Shown here: positions 1 through 10,056 of the stretch, piece after piece
Numbering within the stretch: the first letter of the stretch is position 1
Layout of the letters: each line of letters starts with the position of its first letter
Assembly: GCA_009756935.1 (NCBI GenBank)
Contig: VZDP01000002.1
Span: 248,001 to 312,000, forward strand
From: Mesomycoplasma ovipneumoniae
Lineage (GTDB): Bacteria; Bacillota_I; Bacilli_A; Mycoplasmatales; Metamycoplasmataceae
DNA length: 64,000 bases
Reading direction: 5' to 3'
Position numbers and translations under genes: made by a program
The notes under the pieces: generated by a model
What the model saw: only the letters and a program-made list of their open reading frames with translations
Databases searched by the model: none
Told to the model about the DNA's origin: nothing

Positions 1-154
1 GGTCGATTGGCAAAGTAAGGGCATGAAGATCGGCAACAAAAATAAAATTTTCGTACTGATCTTGAAACGAAAGACTCGGTTTTATTGAACCGAGAAAATT
101 ACCAATCGTCAAGTTTCCAGTTGCAGTTATTCCACTTACTAATCTTTTTTTCAT
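1..154 (-). CDS. trpS: Tryptophanyl-tRNA synthetase, N-terminal part
   Basis: Partial gene; it reads off the left edge of the window, so only about 51 N-terminal residues are visible. The class I aminoacyl-tRNA synthetase N-terminus is recognisable: a start MKKRLVSGITATGNLTIGN, in which TIGN occupies the place of the HIGH signature, followed by FLGSIKP and a VADLHALT stretch typical of TrpRS. The enzyme charges tRNA-Trp, which here must serve both UGG and UGA codons. The ATG is preceded by a candidate -10 on the minus strand and is divergent from the EIIB-like gene. The call is confident although most of the gene is outside the window. Confidence 0.93.
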   Translation of the reverse strand, partial: MKKRLVSGITATGNLTIGNFLGSIKPSLSFQDQYENFIFVADLHALTLPID

Positions 155-163
155 AGCAAAAAA

Positions 164-207
164 ATTTTAGCATAATTATAATGAATTTTTTAGAAAATGA
201 GTATAAT
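164..207. promoter_or_regulatory. Divergent promoter pair for trpS and the EIIB-like gene
   Basis: On the minus strand a TATAAT lies at 175-180, with an alternative extended -10 (TGCTAAAAT) nearer the trpS start. On the plus strand TATAAT at 202-207 ends only 13 bases before the ATG at 221, which would leave a leader of about 7 bases and no room for a normal Shine-Dalgarno. The -35 boxes are not recognisable, as is usual in mycoplasmas. Confidence 0.6.
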
Positions 208-220
208 TTAAAAAGATATT

Positions 221-577
221 ATGAAGCTAATTTCCAAAATCATTTATTTTCTTTTGCAAATTTTTAGCTTTGGTTTGTTTGCTAAACGTATTAAAAAAAA
301 ACATAATAAAACAAAGTCTGAAATCACCTTTGATGACAAAATCGGTTTCAATGTTGATGATCTAGTTAAATTTTTAGGCGGGACTAAAAATATTGACTCA
401 TGTGATTTTACAGTTTCTAGATTAAAAATTAAATTAAAATCAACTGAAGGTATCAATGTTGAAGAAATTGGAAAATTAAAAGGGATTTCAGGTGTTGTTG
501 TTGGTTTAAACGAAATTAATTTAATAGTTGGTAATAAATCTAAGGCTATTTGAAAAGCTATAAATAATTTTGAATAA
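221..577 (+). CDS. Orphan PTS EIIB-like domain protein lacking the usual cysteine
   Basis: 118 aa when TGA at 551 is read as Trp. Residues 1-22 form a hydrophobic N-terminal segment, then a basic KRIKKKHNK stretch, then a domain resembling the glucose-family EIIB fold (about 44-118): LVKFLGGTKNI, a segment corresponding to the CxTRLR phosphorylation site, and a GISGVVVG-NEINLIVG tail. In the family the phosphorylated cysteine follows the NI motif by a fixed distance; here that position is Thr64 (DFTVSRLK) and a Cys lies three residues earlier (Cys61). No EIIA or EIIC domain is attached. It therefore may not transfer phosphate and could be a regulatory or membrane-anchored relic. The family call is reasonable; the function is unknown. 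Confidence 0.7.
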
Positions 578-621
578 GTTTAAAAACAGTTTAAAAAATC
601 CTAAGGAAATTACATAAAAAA

Positions 622-3600
622 ATGCAAAAATTTGGAACCCATACCCGTGAAACCCAAAATTCAACTGGTACAAATCAAAATTTAAGCTACGAGCGTTTAC
701 TAGCAAATTTAATTACAATTGAACGTGCAGATTCTGCACTTTTTACAAGAATCGACAACGAAAATTATATTGATTTATTTTCTGCCCTAAAAACTAGCGA
801 TCTTAGAAAATTAATCTCTTCGCCAATTTCTTCTGTGTCACTGACAACAAGTGAATTTGATGATTTTATTGAAAAAATAGAATCAATTCAAGACAAAGAT
901 GAATTAATTGAATACTTAAAAAATTCAGACTACAAACTAAACCCGCTTGCCCAAAGAGCGCTTAATTCTGATTTTCAGTCAGCAAAAAAAGACATATTAA
1001 ATAAAATATCATATAAAAAACAAACAAGTCTAGCAAAATGAAAGCGTTTGATCAAAAAAGCTTATGATATTCTTAGAGATCGAAATGTTTGACCTTTGCA
1101 CATTGGATTTTGCTATATTTCTTTGTCAATTGAGGATCGAAGTTTTTTTGGACCTTTATTTGTTAAAGAATGTGAAGTTACAATTGTAAATTCAGTGCCA
1201 AGACTTAATGCTGATGGACATATAAAACTAAATAATAAACTTCTTGCATTTTTAAAGAAACTTGACATTGATTTTAATTTTGACTTTGATTTTTCAGAAT
1301 TTTCAATTGAAGAAGTAATTGAAAATGTTAAAAAATTTTATAATGATAAGTTTGAAATTCCTAACATTGAAGGAAAAATTGCAAAAGATGTCTCAACTCC
1401 AGAAGATACAATACATTTTCACCCCGGAGTTGTTCTAGGATTTTTCAATATCGGTGGATCACATCAGCGTCAAATCATGGAAAAAATGATCAAAACTGGT
1501 GAAATTCACAACTTAATTGAAGTTGATATTAACAAAACCACATACAGAAACAATGTTGAAAAATCAATTTTTTCACCGAAATTTACAGGATTTTTTAAAA
1601 TTCAGCCTACTAACTTTACTCAAGATTGTGCTCATATTTCGGCAATTTTACAAAACACAATTATTTGAGGGCCTCCTGGAACTGGAAAATCTCAGACAAT
1701 TGCAAACATTATTTCAAATGTTATTGCCCTAAATCGAACCGCACTTGTTAGCTCGCAGAAAAAAATTGCCCTTGTTGTTTTAAGAAAAAGACTAAAAATG
1801 ATGTCATTTTTCTGTCTTTTTGTTATTAATGAAAAATTGGAAAATTATAAAGATTTTTACAAGCCAATTGAAGAGTATATTGAAAATATTGAAAATTTCA
1901 ATATGGAATCAAAACTTAAAGAAATTAAAGTTTTTTCCGATGATGATCGCCAATATTTAGAACTTTTAGAAAAAATTTTTCCTAAAATTGAAACTTTAAC
2001 AAATACACTTGATGCTTATAAAACAATCGAAAAAGCTAACAATTTTTTCAAACTAAGTATTGCTGAAACTCTTTTTAAACTAAATAAATCGATTAATATC
2101 AATCCAAAAAGATCACCACAGTCAAGAAATAATCTAAAATTACATATTATTGAGTCTAAACTCAAACGTAAATTGAAATTTTATGAAAAAGCAATGCATA
2201 TAGCTTCCAATGAACTTCGCCAAGACGTTGACTTAATTCTTGAAAACCTAGCTAATTATGATGATAATTTGGAAAACATCTATAACAAAATTTCAAAATT
2301 AGAAATTTCTAATTTTGAAAATCTCGAAAAGTTTCTCAATTTTGTAAAAAAACCAAAAGTTGAAGTTCTTGATGATAAGGCTTTATTTATTTACCATGCA
2401 AAAAAAGTCTTTGAAGTCTTGGCAAAATTAAATAATGACCCTGAATTTCAACAACTCTATACTCGTTTCAGACTTAGTGTTAAACAAAAAAAGAAAATGT
2501 CTCCTTACAAATTCTTACTAAAACATGCTGAAATTATTAAGATTTTGTTCCCAGTTATTATTACAACTCCTGACATTGAACTTGTAATGTTTGAAAAACG
2601 TTATTTTGATTACATTATTATTGATGAAGCTTCACAAATGTTTTTAGAAGAAGCGCTCCCACTTTTATTTTACGGAAAAATTAAAGTTCTTGTTGGTGAC
2701 CACCAACAAATGCAACCAATTCGTTGGTTTGCTTCAAAAATGAATGATGAATCAGAAGATGATGCCTTTGCAAATATTGAATCAATTCTCGAATATGCTC
2801 ATTCCAAAGGTGTTTTTAACATTATGTTAGACAAAAATTACCGTTCACATCATGCTTCCTTAATGTCTTTTAACTCCCGTCATTTTTATGATTCAGAGCT
2901 TAAAATTGCCAATAATCATAATTTTGAAGGCAATGATGTAATTGAAGTTCATAATGTTAATGGTCAATGAGACGGACAGCAAAATATTGTTGAGGCAAAA
3001 GCAGTTGTTGATATTGCCCAAAAAAATATCAACAAGTTTTCGACAATGATAATTTTGGCTTTTAATAAAAATCAGCAAAACGCAATTGAAAAAATAATTT
3101 TTGAATCCTATCCAGAAATTGAAAAATTAATTTATACTGATAAAATTATTGTAAATAGTCTTGAAAATATTCAAGGAGATGAGGCTGATTTAGTAATTGT
3201 CTCAGTCGCCTACGATCAAAGTGCAAAATTTGGCTCAACTTATATAGCGCGAAAAGGTGGAAAAAACGCCCTAAATGTTGCTACCTCTCGTGCACGTCAA
3301 AAAATGATAATTTGCAAGTCAATAAATGCTGATGAAATTCAAAATACTTCTAACTCTGACGATCTAGAAATTTTTAAATCTTGAATTAATTTCTTGGATC
3401 TTGATGTTCAGTCACAAATAAATTATTCACGTAAAAATAAAGTACAACTTTCACTTTCAGAGTTAAAAAATGTTGCAAAATCAAGCTTTTTTGCTGATTT
3501 TCAGCAAGAATTTGCCGAAGAATTTTTAGGACTTTTCCCAAATTTAGAGCTAAAAACCAACTATGTTGTCGGAACCGAGCAAATTGATGTTGCTATTTTT

Positions 3601-3816
3601 GATCAAGGCAAATTTTTGCTTGGAATTTATTTAGACTCACTCGAATATCGCAAACCTAAAGAGTATATTGAATATTTTGATGCAATCAAATTCATTCAAC
3701 AAAAAAAATATCCAATTATCATTATTAATTTTGTTGAATGAAAACTCAATAGAAATAAAGTAACCGAAAAACTCAAAAAAGAAATTATCAATTTGAAGGA
3801 AGATGATCTTGTTTAA
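622..3816 (+). CDS. Superfamily 1 (UPF1-like) helicase with C-terminal nuclease-like domain
   Basis: 1064 aa after reading TGA as Trp. An N-terminal region of about 340 residues resembles the DUF4011-type domain that precedes many AAA_11/AAA_12 helicases. Walker A GPPGTGKSQT is at about 351-360, Walker B IIDEASQM at about 666-673, followed by VGDHQQMQPI, a NYRSHH motif, and the late motifs QGDEADLVIVS and NVATSRARQK. About 190 Lys/Glu-rich residues separate motifs I and II. The last about 110 residues (EQIDVAIF, then GIYLDSLEY) look like a restriction-endonuclease-like fold of the Vsr/DUF559 type, but the catalytic set is not certain. It overlaps rnhC by 14 bases, so the two are probably translated together. 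Substrate (RNA, DNA or hybrid) cannot be told from sequence. Confidence 0.88.
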
Positions 3817-4543
3817 ACCGGAATTATATCAGGTTGATGATTTAGTAATTGGCTGTGATGAGGTTGGTGTTGGCGAGTATTTTACAAATTTAACTGTTTG
3901 CTGCGCTGTTTTTCGCCAGTCAGAAATTGAAGGGCAACTTATTGAAAAAATTGTTGATTCAAAACTTTTAAATGAAAAGAAAATTAGTGAACTTTTTGAA
4001 ATTTTGGACCAAAAAATTACTTATAAATTTATCTCTTTAGAGATGAAAGACTATAATGATCTAATCCAAAAAGGACTAAACTCACATGAAATCAAAGCTT
4101 TTTTATATTTTAAAGTGCTTAGAGAACTGACTTTAATTTTTAAAGATGTTCCAATTGATAAAATTTTCATTGATGGTTTTGTTTCGGCGCAAAAATTTAG
4201 TCAATATTTTGCTAAAATAAGTAAATTTTTCAACATTGAGCCATGAAATTTTGAAAAATATCCCTTAATTTTGGAAAAAAAAGCCGACACAAAAATTAAA
4301 CAAGTTGGAGCTGCTTCAATAATTGCAAAACATGCCCTAAGCCAAAAATTCAACAAACGGCAAGAAAAATGAAAAGCAATTTTTCCGGCTGGTTCAAATC
4401 AAATTGAAAAAATTGTTAATTTTTGCCTTGGACAAATTCAGAAATACGGGACAATTTTCCTTGAAGAAAATGTAAAATTACATTTTAGCATTACTGATAA
4501 AGTCTATACGAAACTAAAGGAAAAAAATGGAAAAAATAGCTAA
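3803..4543 (+). CDS. rnhC: Ribonuclease HIII
   Basis: 246 aa. Removes RNA from RNA:DNA hybrids. The catalytic signature is GCDEVGVGEYF near residue 15-25 (the family has DEsGkGdyFG), followed by conserved IDGF (about 127-130) and, after the TGA-encoded Trp, KADTKIKQVGAASIIAKH, the type 2/3 RNase H signature. The N-terminal substrate-binding extension typical of longer HIII proteins is absent or very short, so rnhB is the alternative name; the DEVGxGEYF form favours HIII. Starts inside the helicase gene and overlaps the next gene by 17 bases, giving a tightly coupled operon. Confidence 0.82.
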
Positions 4544-4829
4544 ATTATTTCAAGAAAATTCAGAACAAATTATCTCAAATGTCGGCACAGCTGGAGGAGT
4601 TGGTCTTGGTGGCTGAATTGGCATAACTATTGGTGTTGGAATTATTTTATTTATTATTGGCGGCGTGATTGCCTTAATAGTTTCAAAAAAAATGTTTGAA
4701 AAACAAATTCGCGAAAATCCACCAATAACTGAAGGCATGATTCGCGCAATGTACATGCAAATGGGTCGAAAACCATCTGAGGCACAAATTAGAGCGGTTA
4801 TGCGATCAGTAAAAAACGCTAAAAAGTAG
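4527..4829 (+). CDS. UPF0154 (YneF-like) single-pass membrane protein
   Basis: 100 aa, with a TGA-encoded Trp at residue 30. One strongly hydrophobic glycine-rich segment spans about residues 20-55 and is followed by the hallmark of the UPF0154 family: KKMFEKQIRENPPI, then MIRAMYMQMGRKPSEAQI. In Firmicutes these are small inner-membrane proteins of unknown role (YneF). The coding region begins within rnhC and ends six bases before gpmI, with an SD-like GTAGGAAAT between the two, so it belongs to the helicase-rnhC-gpmI operon. Confidence 0.9.
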
Positions 4830-4835
4830 GAAATA

Positions 4836-6353
4836 ATGAAAAAAAGAGTTATTTTAATTATTATTGACGGCCTTGGATTGCGTCCTGAAAGTCAAGGAAA
4901 CGGTTTTGCACTTGCAAAAACACCGGTTTTTGATCACCTGTTTGACAATTATCCAAATAGTTTGATCGCTGCATCAGGTCAAGAAGTTGGACTCCCTGAA
5001 GGACAAATGGGAAATTCAGAAGTTGGCCATTTAAATATTGGAGCCGGATTTATTGTCTATACTGGAATTTCAATTATAAATAATGCTTTAAAAACCGGTG
5101 AGTTTTTCAAAAATAAAAAATTTATTAAAGTTTTTGAGCATAGTATAAAAACTGATACACCTGTGCAAATTATGGGACTTTTTTCTCCAGGGGGCGTTCA
5201 CTCACATCAAGATCACCTTTTTGCCCTAATTGATTTTGCAGCCGAATTTGGTGTTAAAAAACTTAATTTGCACCTTTTTGGTGATGGAAGAGATGTTGCA
5301 CCTGAATCAATTAAGCCAAATCTCAGTTTATTAATAAAGAAATTGAAAAATTTTGAAAATTACAAAATTGCTTCAATTTCTGGCCGTTTTTATTCAATGG
5401 ATCGTGATAAAATGTTTGACCGTGTTGAATTAGGATATAATTCTATTCGTGGAAAAGCCGAAAATACCTTCACAAATCCAATTGATTATGTTGATTCTCA
5501 ATACGAAAAAGGAATTAGTGACGAATTTTTACAACCGGCAATAAATTTGCAAGTTAATAAAAATGATTTTCTCAATGACAATCATGGCGTTATTTTTTTC
5601 AATTTTCGCCCTGATCGTGCAAGACAACTTTCGCATTTAATTTTGCAAACAGATTTATACAATTTTAAACCAAAATATCCTGTAAAAATCGACACTTTTG
5701 TGTCAATGATGAAATATGAAGGGATAAATTGCGATATTGCTTTTGAGGAGATGAAAGTCAACAATCCACTTGGAAAAGTAGCTGATGAGGCAGGGTTAAA
5801 ACAACTTCGACTTGCTGAAACGCAAAAATATGCCCATGTAACTTTCTTTGTTGACGGTGGTGTAGAACTTGAACTAAAAAATTCTGACCGAATTCTTGTT
5901 GATTCATTAAAAGTTGAGTCTTATGCTGATTATCCGCAAATGTCAGCTGTTGAAATTACTGATAAATTAATCCAAGTTGGTCAAAATTATGACCTTATTA
6001 TCGTCAACTTTGCAAATCCAGATATGGTTGGACATACTGGAAACTTAAAAGCAACTATAAAGGCGGTTGAAATTTTAGATTCACAAATCGGTCGAATTCA
6101 CAGCTGAGCAAAAGAAAATAATTTTCATTTTTTCATTACAGCCGACCATGGTAATGCCGAACTTACTGAGGATGAAAATAATAAGCCCTCAACAAAACAC
6201 ACCGTATTTCCCGTTATGTTAATTTCAAGTGATAAAAGTTTGAAATTAAAAAACGGAAGATTGGCAAATATTGCCCCAACAGTGCTTGATTATTTAAATA
6301 TCAAAAAACATCCTGACATGGATCATGAATCCTTAATAATTAAGCAAAACTAA
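4836..6353 (+). CDS. gpmI: 2,3-bisphosphoglycerate-independent phosphoglycerate mutase
   Basis: 505 aa, usual length for the family. Interconverts 3- and 2-phosphoglycerate in glycolysis using two Mn ions. Visible active-site elements: IIDGLGLR with Asp11, MGNSEVGHLNIGAG with the nucleophilic Ser61, SPGGVHSHQDH, FGDGRDVAPES, the arginine motif FRPDRARQ, PDMVGHTG, and the C-terminal metal motifs TADHGNAE and KHTVFPV. One TGA (6105) is read as Trp. Last gene of the cluster and followed by a good intrinsic terminator. Confidence 0.97.
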
Positions 6354-6382
6354 ACTTTTACAGACTAATTTTATTTTCATTA

Positions 6383-6419
6383 AAAACCAAAATCATTTCC
6401 CTTTGATTTTGGTTTTTTT
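6383..6419 (+). terminator. Intrinsic terminator after gpmI
   Basis: Perfect 13-bp stem AAAACCAAAATCA / TGATTTTGGTTTT with an 8-base loop, running into T6. It closes the helicase-rnhC-gpmI operon. Confidence 0.85.
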
Positions 6420-6420
6420 A

Positions 6421-6945
6421 AAAAGTTAATTACCTATTTTAAAACACTGGCAAAATCAATTTATGGATAAAATAACAAAAACCATAAAAAAATACAACTA
6501 CTATTTAAACTCAATGCAAATAGAAAACTCGTTTTTACTTACATTGAGCCTAAAAAAATATATGAAGTTTTGAAAGAACAATAACCAAAAGCCCTAAATT
6601 TGAAGATTTCTAAACGGGTAAATTTAAGGCATTCCATCATATTTAAAAATATAATGGATAATTCGCACTATCTAATTTTATTAGACAAAAAACATAACTA
6701 ATTCCCCCTTAATTCTAAAATCCAAATTTATTAATTATTCTTAAGTGAGAATTATTATAACATAATTTTATTTTAGACCAAACATTTTTTTTTTTTTTTT
6801 TTGCAAAAGGTTAATTTCAAAATTATAAAAATTAAGTTTTAGCGTCAAAAAAACCCGGATTTATGGGTATTTTTGCGTATTTTTGTTCACTAAAAAGTGA
6901 ATTTTTGCCATCAAACTTGAAAACTCAGGTGGTTTTTTTAGAAAA
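6421..6945 (+). repeat. Intergenic structured repeat, copy 1
   Basis: First of five copies of an intergenic element, fills most of the gene-free stretch between gpmI and the lipoprotein at 7091. Order of parts: TTAATTACC and AAAACACTGGCAAAA entry, hairpin 1 (CTCAATG...CATTGAG), the ATGAAGTTTTGAAAGA segment, hairpin 2 built on TAAATTT arms, hairpin 3 (TCCATC...AATGGA), a TTATTATAACATAAT segment, a T18 tract (6785-6802), and two terminator-like hairpins (CCCG..TGGG and CACTAAAAAGTG). No coding capacity is conserved between copies. See the finding on this family. Confidence 0.8.
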
Positions 6946-7046
6946 TTTAAAAAAAAGATTTTTTTAGTAGCAAAAATTAAAATCTATAATTTTTTAATAT
7001 TTTTTAGTATTTTTTCCGAATTTCTAGAAAATATTAAGAAAAATGG

Positions 7047-7052
7047 TATAAT
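7047..7052 (+). promoter_or_regulatory. -10 box of the lipoprotein gene
   Basis: TATAAT, 38 bases before the ATG at 7091, just downstream of repeat copy 1. An AAGAGGTG Shine-Dalgarno lies at about 7080-7087. Confidence 0.65.
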
Positions 7053-7090
7053 TTGTATTATTAAAATATTAAACAAATTAAGAGGTGTAA

Positions 7091-7846
7091 ATGGCAATTA
7101 AGCTAAAAAAATTAAGAAATTTATTTATTTTTTCAACTCCTATTGTTTTTTTAGTAGCAACAAGTTGTGGTGTTAGTCACAAAATTGCTGACAAATTAGG
7201 CCCAAGTGTAAGTTTTGATGTAAATGGTAATTATGTTTTTACTATTAAAAATGATAAATTCAAAGATGCAACAGAGGTAGTGGCTCATTTTGAAGGTGAG
7301 AATGATGGAACTAATACAGCTAATAATGCTAGAAAAATCACCGCTGAAGTTAGTGGAACCATAAATAATTTAACCGCAAGTTTTAACACAGTTGGAAAAT
7401 TACAATACGATTATAGATGAACACTCAAAAAAATTAAAGTTGGATCTGAAGAAATTTCACAAGATCAATTCCCTGATGATTTAAAAGATGACATTTGGTT
7501 TGAGAAAAAAATTGCTATAGTTAAACAAGATACTTCGCTTTGAATTGATCCTCAAACCCAACTTTTAAAAAATTGAATAAATACTGAAGCAAATGTTGAG
7601 TTAAAAGCTGAATTTATTAGAATTGATGACCCAAACAAGCCAACAACTGAAACAACTGAAATAATCGACGGCGTAGAAGTCAAAAAACCGGACCCAACAA
7701 AGAGAAGAATTATAGATACCACTTTCGATAGTTCGTTAAATAAATTTTCAGCTCCATTACAAGAAGGTTATAAATTTAATAGAATTCTAATTCAATCTAA
7801 AAATAACTCGTTTGCAACAATTAGTTTACCTTATAAACCTTTTTAA
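7091..7846 (+). CDS. Putative lipoprotein, unknown function
   Basis: 251 aa with several TGA Trp codons. Basic N-terminus (KLKKLRN), hydrophobic core FIFSTPIVFLVA and lipobox ATSC, so Cys26 would be lipidated and the mature protein anchored to the outside of the membrane. The mature part is rich in charged residues and beta-like hydrophobic alternation, with PTTETTEIIDGVEVKKPDP in its second half. I do not recognise the family. It has its own promoter and a good Shine-Dalgarno and stands alone between the repeat element and a terminator. Confidence 0.8.
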
Positions 7847-7870
7847 TATAAATTCTAAAATAATAAAAAA

Positions 7871-7899
7871 AGCAATTTCTAGTCTGAAATTGCTTTTTT
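7871..7899. terminator. Bidirectional terminator between the lipoprotein and trxA
   Basis: Stem AGCAATTTC / GAAATTGCT with a 6-base loop, A7 on the left and T8 on the right, so it can stop transcription from both the lipoprotein gene and the convergent trxA. Confidence 0.85.
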
Positions 7900-7934
7900 T
7901 GTATTAAAAATAACGAAGATTAAAAATTAAGATA

Positions 7935-8264
7935 TTAAATTAATTCAAAGTGTTTTAATTGTGATTCTAATACATCAGCAGGAACATAACCTTCAAGACG
8001 ATGTACAAGTTTGTGATCTTTATAAAATAATGTTGTTGGAGTTCCATGGATTTGGTTATCACGCGCAAATAAAATATTTTCACGCACATTAACTCTAATG
8101 ATAACTAGACCATTTACTCCATATTTATCGTTCATTTGATCTATTGAAGGTTCATAAAGAACACAGGCACCGCACCCAGGTTGGTGAAATACGAGAATTG
8201 CAGCTTTGCTTGTTAAAATTTTTTGATTAATGTCATCGGTTGAGTGAATATCAAAGATTGGCAT
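7935..8264 (-). CDS. trxA: Thioredoxin
   Basis: 109 aa. Protein disulfide reductase of the thioredoxin fold. The redox centre is PGCGAC (Cys31, Cys34), replacing the textbook WCGPC; the cis-proline loop is seen in HGTPTTLFYKD and the C-terminal helix in GYVPADVLESQLKHF. The start chosen is the ATG at 8264, because a strong GGAGG Shine-Dalgarno lies just upstream (8269-8273); a longer reading frame to 8297 would begin upstream of that site. Confidence 0.9.
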   Translation of the reverse strand: MPIFDIHSTDDINQKILTSKAAILVFHQPGCGACVLYEPSIDQMNDKYGVNGLVIIRVNVRENILFARDNQIHGTPTTLFYKDHKLVHRLEGYVPADVLESQLKHFELI

Positions 8265-8330
8265 AATACCTCCTTTTTTATATAAATGATACCACATTTT
8301 TGCTTTTTTACAATATATAAATAGAAAAAA

Positions 8331-9770
8331 TTAATAAGATTTTGCAAATAAGACAAATTTAGTAGTTTTTTTACCGCTAAATATTGAATTAGCGCTTTGA
8401 GGTATATTAAATATTGAATTTTTTGGCAAAATACAACGAGCTGTTGCAGTAGTTTCGTCTTGTATTTGTTTCTCTTTTGCCGAACTTTCACCAAAAGGAG
8501 CAATAACAAATTTGCCTTTTTGTATTTCAGTCTGAAGTTCTTGATACGAAGTTACAAAAACTGTGTTTTCAATTATGCGAGTTTTAGCTCTTTCAAACAA
8601 GTTTTTTTGAATTTCATCAAGAATTTTAGGGCATTTGTCTTTTAATTCATCAAGATTAAAATAAATTTTTTGACGGTTATCACGGCGAACAAGACAAATT
8701 TGATTTTTCTTTACATCATTTGGTCCAATTTCAATTCGAATTGGTGAGCCAGAAACCTCAGATTTATTTATTTTAAAGCCAATTTGCTCATCTGATTCAT
8801 CTACTTGATAAGTAATTTTTCTTTGTTTAAGAATTCTAGCTACTTTTTTTGAAAAATCTTTAACTTCGGGATGTTTTTTTGCAAAAAACTCAAGAATATC
8901 TACCTTATATGGGGCAATTTTTGGCGGCAAAACTAAACCACTATCATCGCTGTGAACCATCACAAGAGCGCCAATTAGACGGGTTGAAATCCCTCAAGAT
9001 GTTTGATATGGTGTTTCAAATTCGTTTTTGTTGTTTTTGAACTGAATTCCAAAATTTTTAGCAAAATTTTGGCCTAAAAAATGCGATGTGGCTGATTGAA
9101 GCGCACGGAAATTTTGCATCATTGACTCAATAGTGTAAGTTGTAACAGCGCCGGCAAACTTTTCACGATTAGTTTTTTTACCAAATATTGTTGGTATAGC
9201 AAGATAATTTTCTAAAAAGAATTTATAATATTTAGCTATTTTTTTAGTAAAATTTTGAGCCTCTAATTTATCTGAGTGAATTGTGTGTCCTTCTTGCCAA
9301 AGAAATTCAGTATTTCGTAAAAATGGATTAGTAGTTTTTTCTCATCTCAAAACTTGAGTTCACTGATTTAATTTTAACGGTAAAATGTTATTTGCAGCAA
9401 TTTCATTTTTAAAATAATCAGCAAAAAGGAGCTCACTAGTTGGTCTTATATAAATATTTTCGGCTAATTTTTTTTGGCCTACATGAGTTATTGTTAATAA
9501 TTCTGGCGCAAAACCTTTAATATGTTGTTTTTCTTTTTCAATAAAACTTTCAGGTATAAGAAGGGGGAAATAAACATTTTTTACACCTTGGGAAGCAAAA
9601 AATGCATCAACTATTTTAGTTATATTAGTTCAAATTGAAAATCCAAAAGGTTTAAAGTAAAGTGTTCCTTTGATTGGACCGTAACTCATTAAATTCGCCT
9701 GAGTTATAACGTCAACATATCATTTTGCAAAATCTTCACTACTTGGCGTTATCTTTTCAGGTCGTTTCAT
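8331..9770 (-). CDS. proS: Prolyl-tRNA synthetase (archaeal/eukaryote-like type)
   Basis: 479 aa with TGA as Trp. Class II synthetase of the short type that lacks the editing insertion found in E. coli ProS. Motif 2 is readable in [19 protein letters not shown] and motif 3 region in [20 protein letters not shown]; an [13 protein letters not shown] segment precedes them. The C-terminal zinc-like domain ends in FVLFAKSY. It follows tRNA-Tyr and tRNA-Gln on the same strand and is probably transcribed with them. Confidence 0.93.
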
Positions 9771-9806
9771 AAAATAAATAATTAAAAAAAATGGTGAATT
9801 AACATT

Positions 9807-9881
9807 TGGCTGCCCCAGTTAGATTCGAACTAACGAATGACGGTACCAAAAACCGTTGCCTTACCGCTTGGCTATGGGGCA
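9807..9881 (-). tRNA. tRNA-Gln (anticodon TTG)
   Basis: 75 bases including encoded CCA. Acceptor TGCCCCA pairs with TGGGGCA, anticodon stem ACGGT/ACCGT around loop with TTG, T loop TTCGAAT. Lies three bases downstream of tRNA-Tyr. Confidence 0.95.
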
Positions 9882-9884
9882 AAA

Positions 9885-9968
9885 TGGTGGGGGGTGAGGG
9901 ATTCGAACCCCCGAATCCGAAGAAAGTGGGTTACAGCCACCCGCATTTGACCGCTCTGCAAACCCCCC
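9885..9968 (-). tRNA. tRNA-Tyr (anticodon GTA)
   Basis: 84 bases with the long variable arm of class II tRNAs and encoded CCA. Acceptor GGGGGGT pairs with ACCCCCC; anticodon loop CTGTAAC carries GTA; T arm GGGGGTTCGAATCCC-like. Confidence 0.95.
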
Positions 9969-9987
9969 GATCCGTTGCAGCTTTTTA

Positions 9988-9993
9988 ATTATA
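9988..9993 (-). promoter_or_regulatory. -10 box of the tRNA-proS operon
   Basis: TATAAT on the minus strand, 19 bases upstream of the tRNA-Tyr 5' end. Confidence 0.7.
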
Positions 9994-10056
9994 ACATATT
10001 TTTTTGATTTGATAATTTTTTTTTAATTTTTTTTTAATTTTTTTTTTTTTTTCGGA

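Noticed and set aside
9806..9988. Plus-strand reading frame across the tRNA genes with VRFELT and GGEGFEPP motifs
   Set aside because: It is the antisense translation of tRNA-Gln and tRNA-Tyr, a well-known annotation artefact.
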